A stretch of DNA of 64,000 nt, taken from the NCBI GenBank assembly GCA_029204225.1, contig CM055103.1, forward strand, positions 6,012,852 through 6,076,851, in the 5' to 3' direction. The position numbers and the translations under genes were made by a program. Origin of the DNA: Diphasiastrum complanatum. Taxonomy: Eukaryota > Streptophyta > Lycopodiopsida > Lycopodiales > Lycopodiaceae. This document shows positions 25,601 through 38,000 of the stretch, piece after piece (within the stretch, counting starts at the first letter, position 1; the number at the start of each line of letters is the position of its first letter). The notes beneath the pieces were generated by a model. The model searched no databases, was not told the DNA's origin, and saw only the letters and a list, made by a program, of their open reading frames with translations.

Positions 25601-28600
25601 CCTTTGCATAATGTCCTGATTTTCCACAAATAAAGCAGTTTCCTTTTCGAACCACTTTTTTCCCATCTTCTGATCGATTTGATTGATTCTCCTCCATATC
25701 TTGCTTCTTCTTCTTCTTTCCTTTGCCACCCTTCTTGGAACTTTGCGCTTGCTTCTTTGCCAAGAATGCCAGTTCCTTGAAATCGTCCCTAATAACAATA
25801 TTTTGTTGTCTCATTTCTTCATGTAGTAAGATGACATTTAAAGGTCATCAAAAGAAGGCCTCGTTTCTCTTAACGATAGCATCATTACAAAGTTCTGATA
25901 GGCCAAAGGTAGACTATTAAGTACAAAATGGATACCAACAATGAATCTTGAACACTTTCTCCAACGGCAATAAGTTGTCCTCTCAGATCTTTCACCCGAG
26001 TAAAGTAGTCCGTTACTGATTCACCTGTACCCATCTTCAATGTATGAAGCTTATTAGTCAAGAATAAGATTTGTGATTGATTTACCGTGAACAAGTTCTT
26101 CAGTATATCCTAAGCCTCCTTGGGTCCACTCTCTGTCAATGGTAGGAGGTATCTCAACACCTGTGACGATATCCAAATATTCTCTGTCCTAGAGAATATT
26201 CTGCATCTTGAACTTCCATATGTTGTAGTTCGTTCCATCTAGCTTGTTAGACTTCGGTAACATGGCATCATTCAATCCTGCCATACTACTGATCTATAGC
26301 AACTTCCAACAACTTGATTTTGCTCCAATCAGCAAGTAGATCTATCAGAAAACCAGTGAACAGATTTGTCAGACAACCAACGAACAGATCTGTCAAACTA
26401 CCAGCAAACATGTCTGTCAGACAACCATTGATCAGATCTGTCAGACAACCAGCGATCATATCTGTCAGACTACCAGCGAACAGGTCTGTCAGACAACCAA
26501 CAATCAGGTCTGTCAGACTACCAGCGAAACAGCTCTTTCAGACTACCAGTGAACCAGTTCTTTCAGACTACCAGTGAACCAGTTCTTTCAGACTACCAGC
26601 GAACCAGCTCTGTCAAACTACCAGCGAACAGATCCCAGATCTTTTCTGCAGTGATCCAAGATTATAGACAGTCAATGATCTACAGGCAATCAATCTGATT
26701 TCTGCAATCAGTAGGCAGCAATCCAACATGCAGCCAACAACCAGCGATTCTGCACTAGAAAACCAGCGATCAATCTCAGTGATAGACACAAGTAGCAGAT
26801 CTGATACCACTAGTAGCGATCCAGGTGCAAAGATCCAGATCCGTTGTCTTCCCAACACCGTCAACTCCGCATGCAGCTTTGTCTCCTCCAATTAATCTTC
26901 TTGCAACCCTGCAAACAATCTCTCTCTCTTACCAAATAACCCGCTTTGATACCATGTCAGAATTTGTGATACAAATTCTAGATGAAGTTACTAGTCCTAC
27001 TAGCACTCACACAAAACCAAGCATAGAGAGAATTCAAATCATAGGAGAATTGAGCAATGCTCTAGCATAATGGAATTGAATGGAATGATTGTGGTGGGGC
27101 GCCAGTCTACTTAAATAGTTTCTCTAATGAATGAGAAAAGCTAAGAGCCTAAAGCAAATAGCAAAATAGTAAAAGCTAATTTGCTAATAATACTACCTAA
27201 ATTTGGTAAAGACCAAAAATGAACTAAGTAGTAAATAGATCCTAATCTATTTGTAGTGCACCCACCTACAAGCATAAGCCTTAAAAAACAAATTTACTAT
27301 AAATAGAATGGCCCCTAAAAATAGCATGCAGCCCTGGCCAAACTATTTTAAGGGGTATCAAACATATGAAACTTAGCTAATTTGGTGATCTCAAAGTGTA
27401 ACTTCTCAGCATATGTCTGAATAGACAAACATGCCTGAGAGACTCTCATCCCAACCTCTATTCCCTTACCATTTGGCAACACGCCTTGGTGGGAAAAAAA
27501 CAAACCAGTGCTTGTGGAATAAGTTTCTGCACCGATCCTCCTGGAATGAAACTTGGGGTCGGAAGATAAAGCAATAGCACTTTGATAACAAACCGGTGCC
27601 TGTGGAATAAGTTTTTGCACCGATACTCTTGGAATGAAACCTGGGGTCGGAAGATAAAGCAATAGCACTTTGATTATCACAAAATAAAATTGTCAGAGCA
27701 TATTGTTTTAGAAAAACGTCCGAAAGTAAGTTTCTCAACCACACTGCTTGAGAGGCTGCGATATATTCTGATTTGGTAGATGATAGAGCAAATCAGTCTA
27801 ACGGGAAGCCCTGAAGTGTCAAGGTGAAGAAAGTGAGTACGATAGAACTGAAGCTTAACCCGTGATGGATCCAGGTGAGACCAGACAATGTGTATGTATG
27901 TAGATCTGTCGGCGAATGAACGTATGAGTCCCATTTGGGAGGTCAGACATAGATAATCCCCAACTATGTAGAAAGTCGGAAGCATACTGAAACCATGAGG
28001 ACTTAGCCCTCTCCTCGGCTAAAGTGCGAGAAGATGTAAACGCTACTACCACGTATCTAGAAGAGTCAAGCTCTGAAACTCTGTGAATGAATGTGATGAT
28101 CCTGAAAATAGAATCTACAATCAGTGGGGGAGAAGCAAACTCTGTCAAAATAATATCGTGAGGAATTGACTGCTTGACCCGAATCATCCGGCTCAGCATC
28201 CCAGTTTGAAGCTCCAAAACGGCGTCAAAATTTTCGGTTCTTGAGTAGAATAGCTCGTTGATCTGATTTCAGGTGTGGGGCTCCAACAAACCGAGTAAAA
28301 ACGGGAAAAATACAAGAAGAAATCCGGAATTTTTGATGTCCCTGCCCTCGTTGGTTGGACAACAACTTGTCTGGCCCGATTTGTCCAAATTTAGACTCAA
28401 AAATCCACTTGAATCTCTGATTTGACCTCAGCTGATAGGTCGCTGGTCTGTAGCAAACAAGTTTGAAGCTCAGACTCCTGAGAAATCTTTAGAAACAAGG
28501 ATGAAATTTCACCTTTTCACTACCCTGTCCAGCGCTGGCCCTGCTAGGGAAGTTTGCTCTGAAATCCCATCAAATTTGCTCAAATTCTTCTGGAAATTCA

Positions 28601-31600
28601 GAGTAGATTGTTGTTTCTACAACGATGGACCTGTACTATCCTTCGTTTCCAGAATCCGCTCAGATCTACTGAAATTCCTTTCGGAAAACTACAATCAGAT
28701 CTCTGAAATCAAAGATAGATTGCTGCCTGTCCAGCGATTTACCTACATAAGGAATTCTACTTCCTAGAACTGTAAATTCTCAGTGAAATTCTGAAGTTTG
28801 AAGGCTGCACCTACAGCGATTCTCCTCCTCTAATTCTTTCTGAGAAACTGAGAGATTTTTCCTATCCTCTGATAGCTTTCTCTACTGCTGCTACTAAGCT
28901 CCCAAAGATGGAGATGTCTCTGATACCAATGTAATAGATCCTAACACCACAGTAGGGCAAATACTAACTGACCCACCCAACCTTGCCTACTCCCTGATAT
29001 AGAGTAAGCCCCTCTTAGCCCAGTGTGAGGACTGATAGCATGCAACAGCCAAGTGTCGGCCACGTAGCACTGACGTGGCCGACTGCATGTCGGGACCCAA
29101 CTGGGGACCCTGTCTTGCTGACAAGGTCCCTAGACTGTGTTAGGCTCGCCATGGCTATGGACCGTGTTGGGACACACTACTCACATTGTCTTGCCCTGTT
29201 GGTCGTGTACGCTGGACACGACCCTGACTGTGGTATCTGACCTATCTGTGTTCTCTAGGGTTCGGCACTGGTCACGAGATGGCGTAACTAAACCAGGAGT
29301 AGCATGGCCAAGGGACAGGAGCAATAAAGAGCGATCAGAGATGGTAGGGTGGCATAATATGAAAAGTATGAAGAAATGGAATCAGGGCCGGTGAACCAAT
29401 GAAGTAGTCAACAACGTTGTGTCCACCTCCGTGAGGATGGCAAGTAAAACTTGATGATGATGGCCAACGCTATAGACCATTCAAAATGGCTAAAGAATGA
29501 GCTTCTGCTAGTCCAATCAATTGTTCACCAAAGTGTGTAGTTGGCATATCTGCATGCATGGAAAAATGACTATTCCACCGATCTAGCCATGACAATACCA
29601 CATCGGAAAGCCGGTCCTTCTTTTCGCCTGAAAAGAATTCTGGATTGAACATTGGATAAACACCAGCGGACCGCGAGTGCGTCGCAGAACGCCACTCTTG
29701 CTCGGCCGCGACATGTTTGGCCTGCATTTCTAAAATTTGGTTTTGCAGCAGATTTAGGGCCTGTACAAGCTGGTTAGTGTCTACATCAGGAGGAGGAGGT
29801 GGTGTAGACGGTCCTTCACCCGAGGGCATAGTCCATGGCGCTCTAAGGAAGGAGACAAAGAAAAAACTGCAAGCAAGCACATGGGCTCCTAAAACAAGTG
29901 GCATCGCCTTATGGGGTCCACCTACCCTGAAATCACATGGCCACCACCCTCCCTACGCCACCTCACCCAAGGGTCACTTGGGTCACATTCCCGCACCACC
30001 TTGACCTCATGGCCTTATGGCCCGAAGGCACACCTAAATCTCCTCTAAGGCTTGTCCTTAGACTTAGGAGAAGGTGCTAGTACAACGTTCGTTCATGAGG
30101 AGGAGGTGGAGGAAAAAACTTCAAATTTCCTCCCCAAAAGTGAAAAGGATGAAGGATTTGCCATTTTTCTTTGTGTGTGCAGGTGGAAGATTACAAGGAG
30201 ATGGATTAAGCCCAAGAAAGAGGCTAAGAAAGATAGAAAGAAGGGTACACAGGTCTGTAGTTGTAGCAAGTACAGCCTACAAGTACAATTGTGTACTTTT
30301 CTTTTACTTTTTCCCTTTCCTAAAAAATTTCTATGAGAAAGTTATGGTTTAAAATAGCTTTATGTGTTTTCAAACTTAGAAAATAAACTTTTCAACCTTA
30401 GTCTTGAACTTAGAAACTCGAGGTTAAGTTTATTTTGAAACTTGCAAGCTTTACAAAGTTGTTTTTGTAAAACTTTGAAACAAAACTTTGAAAAATTAAC
30501 TAATAAGTTTTAACATGTACTTTTTAAAGTACACAATAGTTTAGACACAAAGTTTAACATTTTAATGTTTACAAAGTTCAAAAAGCTTTGAGCAGCAAGT
30601 TCGTTTCTCAAGTTTTTTACAAAGTTTAGCAAATTTTAAAACTTTGTTTAATCATTAGCAGTCGCATCAAAGCAAAAAGTACTTTTTAAAAGTACTTAGA
30701 TGTGATCTCCACTCCCAATAAAGTTTGTTTTCTCCTGCCTGTGGGCTGCCTAAGCCAGCGCCTCTTGCTGTCCGTGTCAAAAGCAAAAGGTTGTCAGAAG
30801 GTGCCCGGCGAAATTTTTTTTTTTTTCAATTTTTTTTTTTGCATTAGGCAAAACTCTAAATGCAAAAACATTTCGACTTCCAAGTCCCAAAATAAGGCCA
30901 GAAAGCAAAATCAGCTTTTAAAGATTTTTAAAACCGCAAAAATTCAAAAAAACCCGACTACTACCACCATAGCTAGCAAAGGTGGTTCGTTTTCAATCAA
31001 AACGACCTCGGATTGAGACGAACAACTAAGCCTTCAAAAACATCAGCTAGAAGCTTAAACCAACCAAAAACGTACGTTAGAGCAATTCCACCTTATTCAC
31101 AATGATCGGTGGCTCTGATACCAACTGTTAGAATCCCCATCGTCGTGCCGGTCATCGATAATGCACAAACAGGTGACGAACGCTACGTTACCACCCAACC
31201 ATAGAGGTACTGCCACCTCACCCCCGTGCACTGAAGCTACAGACCACCATCAAGCAAGCTCGGATCTCAAGTAAGCCATGGTGTCCCATACCACCATGCC
31301 TTACCCTCGACCCTCACCTACCTACAGACTGAGGCTTAGATACTCATCTTGACCTGACCACCAGTGGAAGAGCTCTTCATTCTCCAAGAGAGAATGAATA
31401 CCAAGCTCATGGAGATCCACCTCTATATACATAGTCCAGGTGGGTCATCTCCCTCCACAGGAGTCATGCATGACCAACGACACGCGGCAGTTGTGCACAC
31501 TGACGCGGGTCCATAACAACGAGTCACCGTGCGCCAATGAGACATTGACATGTGGCACCCAAAAGACCTATAGCTCCAGATCAGCGTTCTGTCCCATTAC

Positions 31601-32123
31601 TGAGACCGTCATCTCAAGTTTCATGTTGAATACCCTTATGGGTACGTAACAATCGGCAACATGGGTTAGGAGTTCAGACTCGAGGTCTTCGAATCTCTCG
31701 CCTTATGGGACTCCATCATCTTGATGGCCGCAAGTACCATGTCAGAGGTGAAGAAGGTGAACTCAGAAGGTCGTGGAGAGATAGAGATGGGTGCGTCAGT
31801 GGGTATGGTATATAGGCTAGTAGCATAGTCGGCCCATATGCAAAGATTATCCAGGAGAGGTGGTGGAGCAAGAGGGATAAACTCACGCCAAAAAGCATCC
31901 GAAGAAGAGCTGAAGAGAAGGTCAACAAGACATTTTCCTTTAGAGTCATTGTCCAAACCAATATTATGTCCGACAATAGGAATCCAAAAATATAACGTGC
32001 ATGCTCGTCATGTCTAATGAACTTGATGCTCAGGTGAAGAGACTCCCTATATAAGCATGCAACACCTCTGGATCCACGACCACTAGCTGATCTAGTCTCA
32101 GGTCTGTACACAAAATCCCATCT

Positions 32124-32215
<92 letters not shown>

Positions 32216-35019
32216 ATCAAATATAAATTATTAGGAGATTGAAATATCATATGCTAGCTTTGAAGCTTACTGAGAAATGTAAGGTCATCTCCCCAACAAG
32301 ATCTTACAAAAAACTTGGAAGTTGCTCATTGAGTCAATGAAGGAGCTTACTTGTACACCTATCTGTGATGAAAAGCATAGGATCTGGTAGAGTGAAATTG
32401 GGCTCATCCACATCAGCCTTCGCTAAGGAGATGACTATTCTCGGTTGTGGAACCTACTCAAGACAGATCAATAGTTGGTTTTAACAAGAAGTGCTTCAAG
32501 CTGCAGTCTGATGGTCCAAAACAAGAGGTCAAAATTTCATGCAAAACAATTCATAAAGAAGAAAGTATGCTCAAGTCAATCAATGCTCATAATACTATTT
32601 TTTCAAAAAAAAAAAAACAAAGAAGCTATGCAATGCCATGATATGAATTTGTATCATGCAATAAATGCCAAAAGGTAAACATGACATGCACTTGAGCAAC
32701 TTGCAAACAAAAATGGAGGGAAAACATAATAATTTTTCAAAGAATGAGAAAGCTTTGAAGGGTAGAAGCAAACCTTAGCTGACTGGTAAATAGCAAGTTC
32801 ATGTCTTGGAGGCCTCCTTGAGTTGTTGGACTCAGCAGGTAGAACCACAGCCCTACTAAACATCACAACAAAAAACTTGAGGCATGGTACAACACCTCAA
32901 ACAACTTAAAGGACTTACCTAAAACAAATCAAAGAAAGTAACTAGGTTATGAACTCAAACTTAAAATTATGCGTCAAACTAGTAGGAAATGTTTGATTCC
33001 AAAACATAAATCCCAAAAACTAAAACTGTGAAAGCATGCATAGTCTCTATTCATGAATAACATACTAAGTAGCTGCTCTATCAATTGAATCAGAGTATGA
33101 AAGGGATCCTAATCAATCAACAAAAGTTGTGACACTTTTCACAGAATAGTTTTTAATTTTGCAAAAAACAAGAAACTTCATGCCATCTTGCACAAAGACA
33201 ATAGTTTTGGTATTGTAGTCATGATCAGCATATCAAGAGCCTATTAGATCTTGAAAAACACGTTTTTCTAAATAAGTGTATGGAAAGTACCTTGAATGAT
33301 ATGGCACATCTGTCAACAGTAAAAATGCTTTTGCTCTATTAACTAACATAGAGCACAAAAAATGATCCAACGGTGCAAAGCACAAGTAAGTTCTCTAAGT
33401 ACCTACACAGAAAACGTTATGGATATACAATAAATAATGAGGGCCTTTGTTGGTAACTATGTTTTTATGGGTATAGACTCATTGGACTGGGACCCCTAAC
33501 TCATTGGTTTTGGATACGGCTGGGGGACCATAGCCCGGATCTCAATTGTAGCTTCCTAGAAGGTCCCCTATGAGCCCCCAAACTAGTAAAAAAAGGATCT
33601 CTAGAAGTCATTCTACTACTTACGTTTCTAGTGTCTATGAATGTCTTTACTGGAGATGCTAAGAAGTATTCCCTTGCAGGACCACCTGCACACCCATAGC
33701 ATATCGGTTGTAAGTCGTAGGAGAGTTACATTTGATCATCAATTACTGTCGATTGTTCTTAAGTGAAGTCATTAGTATGATTTGGGTCAAAACATGGTAG
33801 TAGAGCACTTTTTTGTGCTGCCATACCTCATTGCTTTCTTTCTCCTTGCTACCCATTGTTTCCCTTTCCTCTCTTTCACCCAGGTTTCTCTCTCCTGCAA
33901 TTTCCTCTCTCCACATGATGCCATTGAATCAACATATAGCCAGAGTCAGAGGAACGGTGGTTAATCCTTTTAGGCATCATGATTAAAGACAACAGTGACA
34001 GATCATGAGACCATTAGTCTCAAGCATAGTTACACTGCGTTTCTAGAAACAAGTTTCTGGATTTTGGTAGCATTTCTCAAAAACGTGTTTTTTTTTTTGG
34101 TGGGCAATATGGGTATCAAATGAAAGCTCTAATTAAGGGCATTAGATCTGTATAGGTTGTCGAATGTTTCGGGTACAGGATGGTCCAGTTCAGGTGCATT
34201 AACTCCTAGATTTACGCTTTATCTCCTTTTATATAAAAAATTATATAAAAAATTAGAATGTCCCACTACTTACCCATCATGATCCCTCGTGCCCAGTCCT
34301 GATTTGTTCCCATTGCTAAAAGGCTAATTATTTGCCCTCGAGAAGCTTTATTGAGGATCGTTCACAATAGGACTTTTTTTTTGCCTTGTCCCTATTTTAT
34401 CTCATTGTCTTGAAGGCTTGAACTTAGCAAACTCATTTTGAATCTGGCAAAATCTCTAAATAGCATGTTGGACACTAGATAAACATCATCATACCCATTG
34501 TAACATCATAACTACATGGCCCCCCATTGTAAGATAAAATAAAATTATATTATGTTTTTTTTTTAATCACATTTCTGGACCAAAAACGCGGTTGCACAGA
34601 AACGTGTTTCTGTGCAACTATGGTCTCAAGAATCATGCATCAACACACATCTGCTTGTTCACATACAGTCATCTCAATGTGTAAGCACATACGATATTCC
34701 GTCAAGCAATTGAGGCTCTTATTAGAACATTCTTTCAACCACTACCTCAGGATGTCACAAGACGATATCTTTTTTCACTGTTGGATAGATATCGCGACAT
34801 TGTGATTTCTCTTTATTGATTTATATTGCATCACCTTTATACAACTAGTTTTTCTTGAGCTTGGTCTTCATATCAAAGATGTGATACACTCCCACAACAA
34901 GAAGCCACTTCGAATGTACATTTTCAATCTTATGTACCTTTGGGTATCTAGAAGAGCTTAATATATCTCTCTTGTTGCCCACAATCCTATGAACCTTTGG
35001 GTATCTAGAAGAACTTAAC

Positions 35020-35076
<57 letters not shown>

Positions 35077-38000
35077 CAACACTCCTCCCCTTCTTGCTAT
35101 GGCTAACGAAATGAGGGGCAGTCCTCGCTACCCCTCTCCTCATTCCATGATGAGTTGGAGAGGTCATTTCACAGTGTGGTGGATCTAGTTGCAAACTAGG
35201 CAACATTCTGATTGCCATTCTTCTTTGCGCCGATGATGTGGTGCTAGTCTCTCCAACTAGAGAGGCCTTACAATGACAGTTGGATTGCCTACAGGACTTT
35301 TGTACTTGGGGGGGAACATCGCGAAGACAAAAGGCTATGATCAGCGTCAAGAGCTGTTTTCGACGGACAGCCCCTAGAAATGGTCTCTTCCTACAATTAC
35401 TTGGAGACACTTTTCACTGGTCCTATAGTTAGTATGAGACAAGCAACTACCGCTCGACTTGGGAATGGCCATTCTTCCCTTGTTCAATTCAAGAGACTTT
35501 GTTTCTTGAAGTCTATTCAAGAGCTACCCTACAAATTTTATTTTCCAAACTTTATTACTCCATCTCACCTATTGAGGTCCATAGCTGGCCATGGTATCCT
35601 ACTACATTGTTGTCTTTACATCCATCACTGGCCTAGCAAGGTATACCTCTAGATCGTTCCCTATACATCTCCTTTTAGGTTCATCGTTGCCCAACAAAAT
35701 CGTTTTATGTTTTCATTTTTAATTCCTCACTACTTTCTAGCTTCTTCTTCCTATTGTTTTTTCTACACAACCTACTTTTGTCCTTTTGCTCCTTTCTTTC
35801 TAATCTGCCCTATCATCTTTGTCTCATTCCAATTCTAATCTGTGCTATCCCATGACGTCTTGCTTTCTCTTCCAATCATGTTAAACACACGCTTCTCTTC
35901 CTCTTCGGACCACTACGGATGAAATACAGGCCAATTGGATGCCCATATTGTCCAAATCACTAATAAAACCTCTCTTTTGCAAGGTCCCCAAGCTCAAATG
36001 ACCATCATGCAAACCTGATGACTTCCATCTCCCTTTGCCTTCCTGCACTTGCTCCTATCATTCCTCCTTAGCTTATCTATCGCAACTAAGCCACAAATAA
36101 CACCTCATTTTGCCATTATTATTTGTAACTTTCAAGATAAGCTATCTTTCTCTATTTAGTCAAGTATTTCCAAAGATACTAAATTACACTATTGGTTCTT
36201 CCTATTAGAAACCTATTTTTTATTCTTCCTATCATAAAACTATTTTTGATTGAACCCCTATACTATCAAACAATAGGTTGAACTTGTTGCGCTTCATGTA
36301 TCAAGACAGGCTTGGCATGATGGCAGACACAATTGTCTCAATTGATTGATGTGGCTAGTAAGGCCAAGTTTAAAGTGGCATTACACATGGTTATGGTCAA
36401 TATGATGTGGTTGACCTCTCAATTGGGCAACTACCATCAACTCAAGCAAAGACTTACTTCCTGTAGACTATGATGAGAAGTTTGTTGGAATTTTCTTATA
36501 TAACTTTTTAATCTTCCTATTGTTGAGGGTATTGGCTATTATTTTGTTGGCTTAATTGGAGCTCTTCAATTTGATGTTCAATCTTTTCAGCCCACCTCTC
36601 TTAATGGTGCCATGTCTCTTGCTAGTACTCTACAGCCATAATATCTACACCAACAACCCTCTTTTCAATCCAAGCATCCTCTTGTCCCCCATTTTCTTGT
36701 TCTATCTGTAAGGAACGCCTCCTCATGATCCTGCTTAAAAGGCAAAACAATAGAGAACATACCATTGGAGAAATCTCCTATCCAAGTAGAAGTAGCCAAT
36801 CAATCTCTAGAAGCTTCACTCCCAAGCCAAGGAATAGGAAGCATGAGAGTATAGAGAGATCTTGGCAATGGATCAACCAAATGATGGTGTAGTAGGGCGA
36901 GTTTGGCCTCCTTATATGGACCCTAGAACCCCCTGTGCATGTGGTAATGCAAGGTCCTAACTCCCCTATACATAGATTCATCTAGAATAGAGTCTCTATG
37001 CATGGATCCTCTATTCATAGAATTGCTATTGATACTCTACACATGCATATACAGTCCCAAACCTTGTACTAACTCCAATTAGTGTGTCTGGGCCTCACAA
37101 GGTTATTAATTACTTGCGGGTCACATCCAGTATGATGGGGCATAACTAATAAGCTTGATTCACTGGAGTACTGGGTATCCAAGTCTAGGAATATACTGAA
37201 TCCTATATACAGGACGTGCACATAACATTCTTCTCCCCTTAATCTGGTTTTGTCCTCAAAACAGGAAAGAATTATAGGAACATTTCATTTAACTTTTCAT
37301 TATTAACCTAGAAAATCATTATCCTTAGTCGGATTTACATATCAAACAAGTACTCAGAGATAAACCTATTTTTCAATCGTTCATCTCTATTTTGGAGTAC
37401 AAACTCAAGTTTGGAAAGTACACCAAGCGATAAATTTTCTCATTTGGGTTTCACTCTCTATAAATTAGTAACATCACCTTCATGTAAAATACTTACATGA
37501 AACACTGAGTGAAGTATACCTAACTTAGGAGAGTAAAGTTACAGAAATGATAATGATTACAGTCTGAAATTATCCACAACTCTAGTAGACGATTCAAAAA
37601 GCTTCCACGTACATATATCCTTAGAATTCAGTATCCTAAAATATAATATTATTCATTCAACTAGAATCTCTAGGAGAATTATTAAGATATAAAATAATTA
37701 AAACTCAACTCTGAGTATCCTAGATACTCTCACTGAGTTAAATGCCCCTGTTTCTAGCATCAAATGCAAGAAAATAGCAATCATTCATCTTAATATATTT
37801 GTCTGTCCCCTATGGTAACAATTAACTTCATCCCGAAGTAATCAACTACTCAAGTTAATTGCCAATGATTCAGAAATCTTGATGTGTAGGTGCTAAATTC
37901 AATTGTACTAGTATAACAGCACAGTTAGATCCTTATCCAAATCATTTATAAGTTAACCAATAAATCCTCCACAAAATGATCCGTTAACTCTGCAAGTATC

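Larger units (their letters stand above)
21768..32350 (-). other. XBAT34/35-like intron 7 (10.6 kb)
   Basis: Mostly retroelements: a Copia element with a Gypsy solo LTR in its 3' LTR (22541-27364), a second Copia fragment and LTR (about 27400-29450), a 5' Gypsy end (29470-31651) and a LINE end with microsatellites (31666-32212). 21768-22540 has no recognised element. Confidence 0.8.

Noticed and set aside
26314-26577. Octapeptide-repeat protein on the + strand (RSVRQPAN-type)
   Set aside because: It is the translation of a 24-bp minisatellite in a Copia leader. Any period divisible by three stays open by chance.
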